Of a stretch of 64,000 nucleotides of DNA, positions 29,212 through 38,352 are shown one piece after another. The position numbers were made by a program, and so were the translations under genes. The stretch spans positions 124,001 to 188,000 of the forward strand of contig NZ_BDBI01000020.1 of NCBI RefSeq assembly GCF_001612905.1, given 5' to 3'. The DNA is from Nocardia ignorata NBRC 108230. GTDB lineage: Bacteria > Actinomycetota > Actinomycetes > Mycobacteriales > Mycobacteriaceae. Position 1 is the first letter of the stretch. The number at the start of each line of letters is the position of its first letter. The notes beneath the pieces were generated by a model that was given only the letters and a program-made list of their open reading frames with translations, was not told the DNA's origin and searched no databases.

Positions 29212-30621
29212 TCACAGCTGGGCGGTGTCGGCCCGGCGAGGCATGAATGCGCAGGCCACGACCATAACCACCGTCATCGCGGCGATGGCGACGAAGACGA
29301 GATGTATTGCCCCGGCCAGCTTTTCCGGAGCCGGGGACCCCGCGATCCGAGCGTTGACGATGGCGCCGAACACGGCCACACCCACGGCGCTACCGAGCGA
29401 GCGGGCGAACAGTGCGGCCGAGGTGACCACACCCCGCTCCGACCAGGCTGCGCCGGTCTGTGCCGCGATGAGCGTGGGGGTGGCCACCAGCCCCATCCCC
29501 GCACCGACGACGAAACAGGATGCCGCCACCTGCCACAGCGCCGAGTGTTCGTCGATGAGCAGGGTCGATGCGGCCCCGATCGTCGCGACACAAGCTCCCG
29601 ACACCGCGCAGGCCCGGAAGCCGAAGCGCAGGTACACCTTTCCCGCCTGCGCGGCCGACAACGGCCAGCCCAGGGTGAGCGCACCGGTGACGAGCCCGGC
29701 AACCAGCGCGCCGGTCCCCAGTACCCCTTGGTTGAACATCGGCACATAGGTGGTGAACCCGAACAGCAGCGCGCCACCGAGCATCGCCGCCACCGTGCTC
29801 GCCAGCACCACCGGCCGGGTGAAGATCCACAACGGCAGAATCGGCTGTGCCGCACGGGTTTCGACCACGACGAAGACCGCCAGCAGCAGTGCGGCTCCGG
29901 TGAACACGCCGATCCCCGTCGGCGAATCCCACACCCAGGCACGACCACCTTCGAGCAGACCGAGGACCAGCGCGCTCGCACCGGCGGTGAGCAGGAACGC
30001 CCCGGCATAGTCGATGCGGGACTGCCGCCGAGGCACCGTTTCGTGGAAGCCGCGCACCAGCATCCACGCGGCGAGCACAGCCAGCGGCAGGTTGATCAGG
30101 AAGATCCAGCGCCAGCCGAGATAGTCGGCGAAGACGCCGCCGAGCAGCGGACCGGTCACCGACGCCACCGCCCACACCCCGGCGAGATACCCCTGGATCG
30201 TCGCGCGTTCGGCCAGGGTGTAGAGATCGCTCGCGATCACCATGGTCGTCGGCTGGATCGCACCCGCACCGAGCCCCTGCACCGCGCGGAACACGATCAG
30301 CGCGAGCATGCTGCTCGCCAGCCCGCACAGCAGCGAGCCGAGCGCGAAGACCGCGATCCCGAACAGCATCACCGGTTTCCGGCCGAACGTGTCGGCCAGC
30401 GCGCCGTAGACGGGAACCGTGACCGCCTGGGCGAGTAGATAACTGGAGAACAACCACGGGAACAGCGCGAAATCGCCGAGGCTGTCGGTGATGGCGAGCA
30501 CCGCGGTGGCCAGGATCGTCGAATCGAGGGCGACGAGCCCCGTCGCGAGCATCAGCGACACGAGCACCGGCCCACGCTCGGACCCGAACCCGACCGATTC
30601 CCGCGCGGTATCAATAGCCAC
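29212..30621 (-). CDS. MFS transporter, DHA2-like
   Basis: A 469-aa, probably 14-helix major facilitator. Motifs are VALDSTILATAVLAITDS, GALADTFGRKPVMLFG (motif A) and SVTGPLLGGVFADYLGWRWI (motif C of exporters). It sits between kshB (15 bases upstream on the same strand) and hsaEGF, so it is likely co-transcribed with kshB. It may move steroids or degradation products; direction is not certain. Confidence 0.87.
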   Translation of the reverse strand: MAIDTARESVGFGSERGPVLVSLMLATGLVALDSTILATAVLAITDSLGDFALFPWLFSSYLLAQAVTVPVYGALADTFGRKPVMLFGIAVFALGSLLCGLASSMLALIVFRAVQGLGAGAIQPTTMVIASDLYTLAERATIQGYLAGVWAVASVTGPLLGGVFADYLGWRWIFLINLPLAVLAAWMLVRGFHETVPRRQSRIDYAGAFLLTAGASALVLGLLEGGRAWVWDSPTGIGVFTGAALLLAVFVVVETRAAQPILPLWIFTRPVVLASTVAAMLGGALLFGFTTYVPMFNQGVLGTGALVAGLVTGALTLGWPLSAAQAGKVYLRFGFRACAVSGACVATIGAASTLLIDEHSALWQVAASCFVVGAGMGLVATPTLIAAQTGAAWSERGVVTSAALFARSLGSAVGVAVFGAIVNARIAGSPAPEKLAGAIHLVFVAIAAMTVVMVVACAFMPRRADTAQL

Positions 30622-30636
30622 AGCCCACCTCCCGGA

Positions 30637-31674
30637 TCAGAAGCGGATGCGGACAGTGCCGGTGCGTGGGCGCGCCTGACAAGCGAGGATGTAGCCGGCG
30701 GCGATGTCGTCGTCGTCCAGCACGCCGGTCCTGCCCATCTCGACCTCGCCGTCGAGCACCGTGCAGGCGCACGAACCGCATTCACCTTCCCGGCACGAGT
30801 ACGGAACATCGAGTCCGCGCGCGAGCATCACGTCGACGAGCGTCCGTTCGCGGGGCCAACGCAGCGCGTGGACGGTGCCGTCGAGCTCCACGTCCACGTC
30901 GGCGGCCGTGTCGTCGGCGGCGACGGGTACCGGCTCGGCGAACGGGTCGCCCGACAGCGAGACGAACACCTCGCCGGTCACCCGCTCCCGTGGACGATCC
31001 GCCAAGGCCTCGGTCACCGCGGCCATGAACGGGGCGGGACCACACAGGTACGAGTGGAAATCGGCATACGGCGCGGCGAAGTCGGCCAGCGAACCGGCAT
31101 CGGGCAGACCGCGTTCGGACTGCAGCCAATGGGTCACTGTGAGCCGGTCCGGGTATCGCCGCGCGAGTTCGGTGAGCGCCCGATCGAAGATCACCGAGTC
31201 CCGATCACGGTTGGCGTAGAACAACACCACCTTGCCCCGCCCACCGACCAGCGCCGAGACCAGGATCGACAACACCGGCGTGATCCCACTGCCCCCGGCC
31301 CACAACAGCAGATCCTCGTCGAGCGAGGCAGGCGTGAAGGTGCCGGTCGGCGGCAACACGTCGATACTGTCGCCCGGGGACAGGTTGTCGCACAACCAGT
31401 TCGAGCCATACCCGCCTTCGGTTCGCTTGACCGTCACCTTGGGCGGTTCCCCCGTGAACGGCGAACTAGCCAGCGAATAACACCGCGCCACCGGCGGCTC
31501 CCCGGGTATCCGCAGCGTGAGGAACTGACCGGGCCGATACCCGAACCTCTCCTTCGCATCCTCGGGAACCTCGAACACGAACGAACGCGCCTCGGCAGTC
31601 TCCTCGACCACCGCCGCGACCCGCAGCGTCACCACCCGCGTACCAAGCGCCACGTCGACACTCGCCCTCGTCAC
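30637..31674 (-). CDS. kshB: 3-ketosteroid 9-alpha-monooxygenase reductase KshB
   Basis: A 345-aa electron-transfer protein passing NADH electrons to the Rieske oxygenase KshA. FAD domain with RCYSLASSPF (64-73), NAD domain with WAGGSGITPVLSIL and CGPAPFM, and a C-terminal plant-type [2Fe-2S] ferredoxin with Cys294, Cys299, Cys302 and Cys332. GTG 31674 has AGGAGG 7 bases upstream. The order and sequence match KshB better than Hmp- or phenol-type reductases. kshA is 29 kb away but shares the same operator type. Confidence 0.88.
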   Translation of the reverse strand: MTRASVDVALGTRVVTLRVAAVVEETAEARSFVFEVPEDAKERFGYRPGQFLTLRIPGEPPVARCYSLASSPFTGEPPKVTVKRTEGGYGSNWLCDNLSPGDSIDVLPPTGTFTPASLDEDLLLWAGGSGITPVLSILVSALVGGRGKVVLFYANRDRDSVIFDRALTELARRYPDRLTVTHWLQSERGLPDAGSLADFAAPYADFHSYLCGPAPFMAAVTEALADRPRERVTGEVFVSLSGDPFAEPVPVAADDTAADVDVELDGTVHALRWPRERTLVDVMLARGLDVPYSCREGECGSCACTVLDGEVEMGRTGVLDDDDIAAGYILACQARPRTGTVRIRF

Positions 31675-31745
31675 CGATGTCCTCCTACGCTCGCGAACAC
31701 GTCGCCACGACGGTCCCAGTCCCGTGGCGTCCTGGCAGCCCCGGC

Positions 31746-31790
31746 TCCCGGTGGTCGGGAGATCGCGGCGACCAACCCGCCCACCGGGAG
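31746..31790. promoter_or_regulatory. Steroid-locus operators upstream of kshB
   Basis: TCCCGGTGGTCGGGAG (31746-31761) and ACCCGCCCACCGGGAG (31775-31790), centres 29 bp apart. A weak -10-like GACCGT on the reverse strand begins 37.5 bp from the proximal centre. Confidence 0.72.
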
Positions 31791-32130
31791 AGCGGGGGTC
31801 CGGCGGTGGAGTCGACCACGAGGAGGTCACGAACGCAGAGGGACGACGCGTGCATCCGGTTCCCGATATGGCCGTAGCTGACAATCGTCACCGGGTGTGG
31901 CCATGCGCGTCGTGACCTTGTTCGGTCATGGTCTCGCCCGCCTCGGTGGGCATTGCGGAAGACGACCCGACGAGGGGGTTCGACGCTCGGTATACATCCG
32001 GTCGTGTAGCCGATCGAGGAGTGGCGGCATACGACAGACGAGTGCGTAGTACGACGATGGCCCCGCCTGGCCGAATTCGCGCCAAAGCGGGGCCGTGGTT
32101 GTCAGCCACCTGGCCAGGGGATTGTGGGCG
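31791..32130. other. Intergenic, no gene recognised
   Basis: About 340 bases between the kshB operators and a small peptide gene. Short frames on both strands look like chance and have no ribosome sites. This is the left junction of the accessory block. Confidence 0.5.
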
Positions 32131-32289
32131 CTACGGCTCCAGCTCGAGACCGAGCCCGACCTGGTGGCCACCAACCCCTCCGCGAGAAGTCACCACGGGT
32201 GTCGCAACCGCGTTGTCACCAGTCCCTTGTTCCTCGCTCGGAGTGATGCCGACTGCGACGTCCTCGGCGGGAGATTCGTTGTCACTCAT
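32131..32289 (-). CDS. Small 52-aa protein or peptide precursor
   Basis: ATG 32289 has GGAG 7 bases upstream (GGAGCAGTCCT). The product starts MSDNESPAEDVAVGITPSEE and is acidic. It ends in a glycine-rich stretch, SRGGVGGHQVGLGLELEP, without cysteines. The composition (acidic leader, Gly-rich tail) could suit a ribosomal peptide precursor, but no modifying enzyme is adjacent. Third-position GC is lower than in neighbouring genes. It follows the tautomerase gene by 59 bases on the same strand. Confidence 0.45.
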   Translation of the reverse strand: MSDNESPAEDVAVGITPSEEQGTGDNAVATPVVTSRGGVGGHQVGLGLELEP

Positions 32290-32348
32290 AGGACTGCTCC
32301 TTCGGGCTGATTGTGGTTCGGACCAAGGAACGCTCGTCCCGGCCGCGC

Positions 32349-32780
32349 CTAGCTGGACACCAACGCGACGATGTCCTCGATCCGTACGATTTCGCCGCCG
32401 GCACCCCAGTTGCCTTCCGGAATCTCGTTGATGTGCACCCACGCGGTCGCGGCGTCGGCGAAACGTGCAGGGTCCTCGTCGGCGTCCGCCAGCACCCGGT
32501 TGACTCGGCGCACGATGTCGCGGCGCTTGTCGTCGTTCATCGAGCCGGCTGGAACTCCCACTCGCACCACATATTTCGGACTGCCACCGGCCGGGAGTCG
32601 CTGACCACCCACGAACCAGGCGTCGATCTCGTTCACCACCAGCCACGAGATGGAACGAGCCGCGGCGGTGTCGGGCGCACCCTCGGCGAGCATCACCTCC
32701 GAGACCAGCTGCCCGCCGATCTTCTCCCGGCTCTCCTGGTCGAGTGAACCTTTGGGAACGAACAATTCCACGAACGGCAT
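32349..32780 (-). CDS. Tautomerase family protein
   Basis: A 143-aa tautomerase-superfamily protein that begins MPFVELFVPKG; Pro2 would be the catalytic base after Met removal. EKIGGQLVSEVMLAEG and PKYVVRVGVPAGSMND follow, with a second repeat-like half, so it may be a fused two-unit type. The likely chemistry is enol-keto tautomerisation or a related reaction. It is divergent from an HxlR regulator across a perfect inverted repeat, the standard repressor arrangement. Confidence 0.83.
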   Translation of the reverse strand: MPFVELFVPKGSLDQESREKIGGQLVSEVMLAEGAPDTAAARSISWLVVNEIDAWFVGGQRLPAGGSPKYVVRVGVPAGSMNDDKRRDIVRRVNRVLADADEDPARFADAATAWVHINEIPEGNWGAGGEIVRIEDIVALVSS

Positions 32781-32792
32781 CGGTTAGTCCTT

Positions 32793-32840
32793 TCATTGAA
32801 CTCTATGACTCCATCACCGTACGCCCGGTGAGTTCAATGA
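32793..32840. promoter_or_regulatory. HxlR-type operator, 11-bp arms
   Basis: Perfect inverted repeat TCATTGAACTC (32793-32803) / GAGTTCAATGA (32830-32840) in the 82-base gap between tautomerase and hxlR. It likely controls both. Confidence 0.75.
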
Positions 32841-32862
32841 ATCAACCCTCTATACTGAGGGC

Positions 32863-33381
32863 ATGCACAGGACCAGCTTCGCGGAGATGCACTGCTCGAT
32901 CGGGCAGTCCCTGGAGCGGGTCGGGCAATGGTGGTCGCCGCTGATCGTGCGCGACCTCTACCTCGGCCTGCGCCGTTTCGACGACCTCGCCGAGAACCTC
33001 GGAATCTCCCGCAATCTGCTCACTCGACGACTCGAAGCGCTGGTGGCAGACGGCATCGTGGAGCGCCGGGCGTACCAGCAACGACCGCTGCGGCACGAAT
33101 ACCACCTCACCGAGGCGGGACGCGAACTCGTCCCTGTGCTGATGGCGCTGATGGCCTGGGGTGACAAATGGGCCACCCCGCCGGGTGGTCCGCCGGTCCG
33201 ATTGGTGCACGACGAATGCGGGCACCAATTCACGCCGCAGGTCTGCTGCTCGGAGTGTGCGAAACCGGTAACCGCGCAGAGTGTTACCGCCCTACCCGGC
33301 CCGGGTGCGGCCTCGGGACCGGGGACCACAGTGCTCGCCCGCCTCAACGAACTGCCGGCACAGCCTGATGCCAAGTGCTGA
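32863..33381 (+). CDS. HxlR family regulator with C-terminal zinc-ribbon-like tail
   Basis: A 172-aa regulator. The winged helix is at residues 8-105 (LERVGQWWSPLIVRDLYLGL, LGISRNLLTRRLEALVADG). After it comes HDECGHQFTPQVCCSECAKP, a set of cysteines and a histidine able to bind zinc, followed by a disordered tail. It is divergent from the tautomerase, probably repressing it until an electrophile or phenolic ligand appears. Confidence 0.86.
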   Translation: MHRTSFAEMHCSIGQSLERVGQWWSPLIVRDLYLGLRRFDDLAENLGISRNLLTRRLEALVADGIVERRAYQQRPLRHEYHLTEAGRELVPVLMALMAWGDKWATPPGGPPVRLVHDECGHQFTPQVCCSECAKPVTAQSVTALPGPGAASGPGTTVLARLNELPAQPDAKC

Positions 33382-33482
33382 ACCGGCGAAGAGGCAACTC
33401 TGATCTCGCTCCAACCGGTCGCTGACGCGCCTCGCAGTACCGCAAATCGGGCCGCGGTCAGCCTCGGACGCCACCACGATCA

Positions 33483-34052
33483 TCAGCCCGAACAGTTGGG
33501 TTTCGCGATGATCTGATGGACGTCCTCATAGAGGATGCGGCCCGGGTTTCCGGAGTGCACCCGAGCCCATCCGATTCCGTGTGCGTCCAGGATCCTCGTG
33601 TAACCGTCTACACGAGAGATCATCTCAGTGGCCGACGGCTTGAACCAGGCCGCGGCGCCAGGATGCAACTGCCGGTCGTAAACAGACGGGTCCGCAACGC
33701 TCGGATCGACGAGATTACAGTGGTACCAAGCGTTTTCACGCTGGCGGAAATGCTCTTCAGCGGTAGTCAGGCGACCCGCCCGGGATAGCCCGTTCACTAA
33801 AGCGAATACTCCTGGAAACCAACCCGAGCGACTCTGTACTACGGCTTGGAAGCGCACGAACAGCAACTCGCTGCCACGATCTCCTATCGGCTCGCGGGAA
33901 CCGCATTCAGGACCGGTGCGGCCGTCTACCGAGCCTCCGACCACCCGACCCGACATTTCTTCGGATGTCACAACGAACAGGTTCTCCCACTGCTTCAGAT
34001 CGCATCCGACCACCCGCTGGACGGTTTTCCACACGTCACCGTCGGTCACCAT
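33483..34052 (-). CDS. Hypothetical protein
   Basis: About 189 aa from an ATG near 34052 (34061 also possible). The C-terminal half looks like a real folded protein (WYHCNLVDPSVADPSVYDRQ, MISRVDGYTRILDAHGIGWARV, GRILYEDVHQIIAKP). No domain is recognised and no signal peptide is seen. It lies divergent from the P-loop kinase. The N-terminal boundary is uncertain because no ribosome site stands out. Confidence 0.5.
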   Translation of the reverse strand: MVTDGDVWKTVQRVVGCDLKQWENLFVVTSEEMSGRVVGGSVDGRTGPECGSREPIGDRGSELLFVRFQAVVQSRSGWFPGVFALVNGLSRAGRLTTAEEHFRQRENAWYHCNLVDPSVADPSVYDRQLHPGAAAWFKPSATEMISRVDGYTRILDAHGIGWARVHSGNPGRILYEDVHQIIAKPNCSG

Positions 34053-34113
34053 GGAGATCATTCGTTCGGATGCCGAGGCCACACGCTCGAGCCGGAGTGG
34101 ACGCCAGGCCAGA

Positions 34114-34668
34114 ATGGAGCTTGTGCTGATAGAGGAAATCGCTGTCAAGGTAGCGCAGAGCGTGCCCCGGCTGGGATCGACCCGACTGGTCGCTGTAGAC
34201 GGGCCCGGCGGCGCAGGGAAATCCACTCTGGCGGACCGCCTCGCCGTCGCGTGCTGTGCCGACTTGCTCCACACCGACGACTTCGCATCCTGGGACAACC
34301 AACTCGACTGGTGGCCGAGGTTGGAAGCCCAGGTACTGGAACCGCTCGGCCAGGGCCGTCCCGCACAGTACCAGCGGTATGACTGGACTTCGCGCGCCTT
34401 TTCGGAATGGCACGAGCTGGCGAGCCCAGATGTGCTGATTCTGGAAGGGGTTTCGGCCGCGCGCGCAGCGGTCCGTGACCGCCTGTCGCTGTCGATCTGG
34501 GTGGAAACCCCGCGCGATACGCGGCTCAGGCGTGGGCTGGACCGCGACGGGGCGCAAGCGCTGCCGTTGTGGCAGCGCTGGATGGCTGCCGAGGATGCCC
34601 ACTTCGCTGCCGATCGGACGCCAGACCACGCGGACGTGATAGTCGACGGCTGGCACCCACAGGAATGA
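34114..34668 (+). CDS. Uridine-kinase-like P-loop NTPase
   Basis: A 184-aa nucleotide/nucleoside kinase-like protein. Walker A is DGPGGAGKSTLADRLA (29-44), followed by LLHTDDFASWDNQLDWW and DVLILEGVSAARAAVRDRL (Walker B-like) and a lid region with ETPRDTRLRRGLDRDG. Several actinobacterial proteins of this kind are annotated as uridine kinase; the substrate is unproven. Confidence 0.8.
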   Translation: MELVLIEEIAVKVAQSVPRLGSTRLVAVDGPGGAGKSTLADRLAVACCADLLHTDDFASWDNQLDWWPRLEAQVLEPLGQGRPAQYQRYDWTSRAFSEWHELASPDVLILEGVSAARAAVRDRLSLSIWVETPRDTRLRRGLDRDGAQALPLWQRWMAAEDAHFAADRTPDHADVIVDGWHPQE

Positions 34669-34732
34669 ACGCTCATCGGCAGAAGCGGGTGTTTCGACCA
34701 AGGTAGGCGACAGAAGATCGTTCTGCCGTCGA

Positions 34733-35125
34733 CTAGATCTCGAGCTCGATGAACGGGAAAACGTCTCGGAATCGCCGAAGCACACCCGGTCTGGTATGCA
34801 ACGCGCGCTTCGCCTGCGCCGGCCCGAAAGGCGGATCGAAAACGTCTCGACCGCGTCCGAACGCGATGCCGTACAAGGCGTTATCCTCCTGCCGAGATCC
34901 TCCGCCGACGGAGAATCCGATGATGGACGAGATCTCTCCGGCTGAAGTAATGCTCACCAGATCGAACATGTACTGAGGGATGTCCTGCATCTCGTTGGTG
35001 ATGATTACGTACTCACACCACTTGCGGAGCTCGGCTAGGTCGATCGCTTGCGTGAAATAGCAGCTCAGCACGAAGCCGATGGTCCGCCCATCTTCTTGCG
35101 TCAGCCCAGTAACGGTCCCAGCCAT
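34733..35125 (-). CDS. Hypothetical protein
   Basis: A 130-aa protein. ATG 35125 is preceded by GGGAG 8 bases upstream, better than ATG 35152. It has no recognised domain. The sequence contains GRTIGFVLSCYFTQAIDLAE and a C-terminal FRDVFPFIELEI. Base composition is slightly lower in GC than the neighbours, which fits the accessory character of this stretch. Possibly an immunity-type protein, but that is only context. Confidence 0.55.
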   Translation of the reverse strand: MAGTVTGLTQEDGRTIGFVLSCYFTQAIDLAELRKWCEYVIITNEMQDIPQYMFDLVSITSAGEISSIIGFSVGGGSRQEDNALYGIAFGRGRDVFDPPFGPAQAKRALHTRPGVLRRFRDVFPFIELEI

Positions 35126-35333
35126 GAACGTCTCCCACCTCGACTCGGTCATGCCACCTTATGGGTGACATCTGACAGGCTCGACAGAAGCGGACGTTCG
35201 TGACCGCGCGGTAGGCGGCATTACAGTGCGTTGGGTCGGCGGCGATCCTGTTACCTTTCGCGGGCGGCGCTCGTCATAGAAGCGACGACCGATCACCGAC
35301 GGTCTCGCACTTATGACCGAAGTGGAGCACACG

Positions 35334-35570
35334 ATGCTGACCAACATCATGTACGTGACGATCTACGTCACCGATCAAGACCGCGCGCTGGAGTTCTACA
35401 CCGACGGGCTCGGCTTGGACAATCGGATCGACTTCACCGGCCCGACGGGCGTTTCCTCATCGTAGCCGCGGAGTGACTCTCGTGGAATCCGAGCCCGAGG
35501 ACTATCCATTCGGAATCCGGGTCGAGGCGATAGACCCGGACGGCAACCGGATCTCGCTGCGGGAGTTCAG
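35334..35570 (+). pseudogene. VOC/glyoxalase family protein, frameshifted
   Basis: MLTNIMYVTIYVTDQDRALE and YTDGLGLDNRIDF start a vicinal-oxygen-chelate protein. After GGCCC at about 35442 the match continues one frame away (DGRFLIVAAE), hits TGA at 35473, then resumes in the third frame (VTLVESEPEDYPFGIRVEAI, DPDGNRISLRE). At least two small deletions have broken it. Confidence 0.75.
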
Positions 35571-35599
35571 GGTGCTTTCTCGGTACTCGGAGCGAATCC

Positions 35600-35804
35600 T
35601 CCCCCGAGCAACTCCGTATTGCGTTCGCGCAGCGAAACTTCCAGACATCACAGAGTTTGAGCACATGGCACGGCTCGGCTTGGCTTTCCCGGTCTCGACG
35701 CAGGACAGATGCCGTGCCGAACTGTCGGCGGCCAGCGCCGGCTCCAGCTGACTCAGCCGCCGCCGCCAATCCCGCAGCAGTGTGCCGACCGGGGATTCCT
35801 GCAT
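35600..35804 (-). pseudogene. XRE/MmyB-type regulator fragment
   Basis: MQESPVGTLLRDWRRRLSQL followed by ALAADSSARHLSCVETGKAK is the conserved start of the MmyB-like XRE regulators. The frame then shifts; LEVSLRERNTELL can be read in another frame near 35600-35640. The rest (the C-terminal MmyB domain) is missing, and the sequence runs into the VOC relic. Such regulators usually stand divergent from small-oxidoreductase operons like the one that follows. Confidence 0.7.
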
Positions 35805-35903
35805 CGAACGCGCCACTCGGCCACGCTATCGGTCCGGCGCGACCGGGTGCCATGACCTCGGAGGTCATTGAGCCGATGATCGGCCGCTGGCAACGTCGAC
35901 GCC

Positions 35904-36314
35904 ATGACCACGATGACCACCTTTGAAGCCGGCCCCGGCCTGCGCACCGCCTTGCGGGTAGACGGCTGGAGCACCGGCGTTTTCGGCACCTTTCTGTTGG
36001 CCACCGCCCCGTTGTTGCGCGAACCGCTCGGCTTGCCGACCTCCTGGTCGGTCCCCTTCGGCGTCGGCATGCTGGGCGGCGCCGCGGCACTGCTGCTCAT
36101 GGCGCGCCACCCTCGGCTACCGTCTCGCCTGGCTGCCGTCGTTGTCGCGGTCAACGCGCTATCGGCGGTACTCATGGTCGAGCTTGCTGTGATCGACCTG
36201 ATTCCGCTGACGAATTGGGGCCGAGTCTTCCTGTTCGCGGGAGCGGCGTTCGTCGCGAGTTTCGCCGCCCTCGAGTTCGCGGGCCTGCGTCGCCGGGGGC
36301 CGGTGGCGCCATGA
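35904..36314 (+). CDS. Small four-helix membrane protein
   Basis: A 136-aa hydrophobic protein with segments near residues 22-42, 50-68, 74-94 and 102-124. No family is assigned with confidence. The stop overlaps the next start by ATGA, so it is coupled to the SgcJ-like gene. The divergent regulator next to it is a pseudogene. Confidence 0.72.
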   Translation: MTTMTTFEAGPGLRTALRVDGWSTGVFGTFLLATAPLLREPLGLPTSWSVPFGVGMLGGAAALLLMARHPRLPSRLAAVVVAVNALSAVLMVELAVIDLIPLTNWGRVFLFAGAAFVASFAALEFAGLRRRGPVAP

Positions 36315-36712
36315 CCGACGAAACCGCCGTCCTCGCCCTGCTGCACGCGCAGATGGACGCCTGGGCCGCAGGTGACGGCGCCGCCTTCGCCGCCACCTTC
36401 ACCCCCGACGCCGATTTCGTCTCGGTCGTCGGGGAACGCATCCAGGGCCGAACCGAACTCGCCACCGTCATGCAGGAGGGCTTCGACGGGTTCATGAGGG
36501 GCACCCGCATGGCCGAACCCGACACCACCACGCTGCGCTTCCCCGCACCGAATATCGCGGTGCTGGTCACCGTGGGCGATCGCCCCATGCCGCAGGGCGA
36601 GCCCGCGCCGCCCGATACCCGGTCCGTCCAGACCCGGGTCGCGGTGCGCCACAAAGGAACTTGGCTGTTCACCACCTTCCAGAACACCCGGATCAGCCAG
36701 TTCCCACAGTGA
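36311..36712 (+). CDS. SgcJ/EcaC family NTF2-like protein
   Basis: A 133-aa protein of the SnoaL/SgcJ fold: LLHAQMDAWAAGDGAAFAAT, FTPDADFVSVVGERIQGRTE and WLFTTFQNTRI. Members are small oxidoreductase- or cyclase-like proteins of mostly unknown substrate. It is translationally coupled to the preceding membrane protein. Confidence 0.83.
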   Translation: MTDETAVLALLHAQMDAWAAGDGAAFAATFTPDADFVSVVGERIQGRTELATVMQEGFDGFMRGTRMAEPDTTTLRFPAPNIAVLVTVGDRPMPQGEPAPPDTRSVQTRVAVRHKGTWLFTTFQNTRISQFPQ

Positions 36713-36868
36713 GTCGGGAACATGACAACGCGTTCGCGTTGTCTTCGTGACCCGCATGCCCAGGTCGGCCGACTATGAACGGACGCGCCCTACTCAGCCG
36801 CCGGCGGCTCATCGAAATCCACGCCGTCAGCATGAACTTTGTCGGAGCCTGTCCGTAGCGTGCACGGA

Positions 36869-38155
36869 ATGAATTGGAGGCCGTGGCTGGAGCTTTGGAG
36901 TGAGGAACGGATAGCAAGTTGCGATCCCGGTGAGCTGGATCCCGAGGTGGTGCAGCAGCGCTGGCTCGGCTATCCCGCGGCCACCCAGGCCGAGGTCGCA
37001 GCCGTCGAGCGGCGTCTCGGCCTGAGGTTGCCACCCTCTTATCGCAGTTTCCTGCTGACCACCGATGGATGGCGCCATGCCGGGGAGTTCGTGCGGAAGA
37101 TGCGTGACACGACCAACCTGGGGTGGCTGCGTGACCTCGAACCCAACTGGGAGTCCTGGGCCGACCTGATCACCGAAGCTCCAGGTGATGCGCCGGGTAA
37201 CCCCTTCAGTCGCGGGTTGTTGATCTCGTTGCACGCCGACGTCGGGATTCTGTTCCTCGACCCGGCCGACCGCGACGAGGACGGCGAATGGGCCGCCTAT
37301 AGCGTCTTTGCCTGGAGTGAATTTCCGCAGCGGTATCCATCGTTCACCGCACTCATGAAATCGCTGTACCAAAGCTTCCATCGTCTGCGTCAGCCTGCGG
37401 GCAAAACTCGTGACAACTGGGCTTCGGTGGCCGAGGAGGCTCGAGGTCGAGCCCTTTCCGGGGGCCTCGACAAAGCCATGGTGTCCCTGGAAAAGGCTCA
37501 GAATTCCGGCGAGCCGCGCGCCACAGTCCTGAGAACCCAGCTCCAGATGTTCCTCACCACTTCCTCTCCATACGAGGCCTCCCGGATCCTTACGCATCTG
37601 CTGCCTTCGACGCCCGTCCCGGACGGATTCTTCAGCAGTCCGCTGTTCACCGACGAGTTTCTGCCGTGCATGTTCCTCCAGCACGCGCATAAAGAACCCT
37701 GGTACGGCTCCGCCCTCGACATTGCCGAATATCTGGCAAAACGCGCACTCACCGGACACCGCCAGGCCCTCGAACTCGCCCAGAAACACGCCGCTGACAA
37801 GCACTCACATGTCTCCGCCCTTGATATCGCCCAGCTCCTGGAAAACGCACAAAACGATCCCGGGCTCGAGATCGGACCTGCTATCGACGAGCACAGGGCA
37901 CGGGTACAGCGCCCCGGCTACCGGCTTACCTACGGCAATCAAGCCTTCGACGCCGCAGTACGAAAGGCGCTCGCACAACACCACTCCGACCCAGCGGCAC
38001 TGTGGGATGCGCTCGGGACCGCGATGACGCACTGGCAGCCCCGCACTCCGGATCACATCGCCCCGGTCGCCCTGCTCGCCGACCCTGTGCTGGCGTACAG
38101 CCTGACCCCGGAACGTGGTCGCGCGTTGCTGAGTCAACCGCGTGGCGGCCGCTGA
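36869..38155 (+). CDS. SMI1/KNR4 (SUKH-1) family protein
   Basis: A 428-aa protein. Residues 1-175 carry the SUKH fold (ATQAEVAAVERRLGLRLPPS, YRSFLLTTDGW, VGILFLDPAD, WSEFPQRYPSFTALM). The remaining 250 residues are helical repeats of unknown role. SUKH proteins are common toxin-immunity proteins in bacteria. TAGCGT at 36856-36861 places the transcript start at or next to ATG 36869, so it is probably leaderless. No toxin gene is adjacent. Confidence 0.83.
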   Translation: MNWRPWLELWSEERIASCDPGELDPEVVQQRWLGYPAATQAEVAAVERRLGLRLPPSYRSFLLTTDGWRHAGEFVRKMRDTTNLGWLRDLEPNWESWADLITEAPGDAPGNPFSRGLLISLHADVGILFLDPADRDEDGEWAAYSVFAWSEFPQRYPSFTALMKSLYQSFHRLRQPAGKTRDNWASVAEEARGRALSGGLDKAMVSLEKAQNSGEPRATVLRTQLQMFLTTSSPYEASRILTHLLPSTPVPDGFFSSPLFTDEFLPCMFLQHAHKEPWYGSALDIAEYLAKRALTGHRQALELAQKHAADKHSHVSALDIAQLLENAQNDPGLEIGPAIDEHRARVQRPGYRLTYGNQAFDAAVRKALAQHHSDPAALWDALGTAMTHWQPRTPDHIAPVALLADPVLAYSLTPERGRALLSQPRGGR

Positions 38156-38352
38156 TCCACGAGATAGGCGAAATCAGTTCTTTCCGTGGTTGTACCGCCC
38201 GGCGGCAACTCATTTCACGCCACACCGCGCAACGCGGGAAGCAAGCATCCTGGATCACGATCGCCCTCTTCCGCGGTCGTCGGCCTCGGGCGGTCCAGGA
38301 AGACGAGGATTGAGCGCCAATGGCCGCGAGGTGGCGCGCGCCCAGCATCAGA

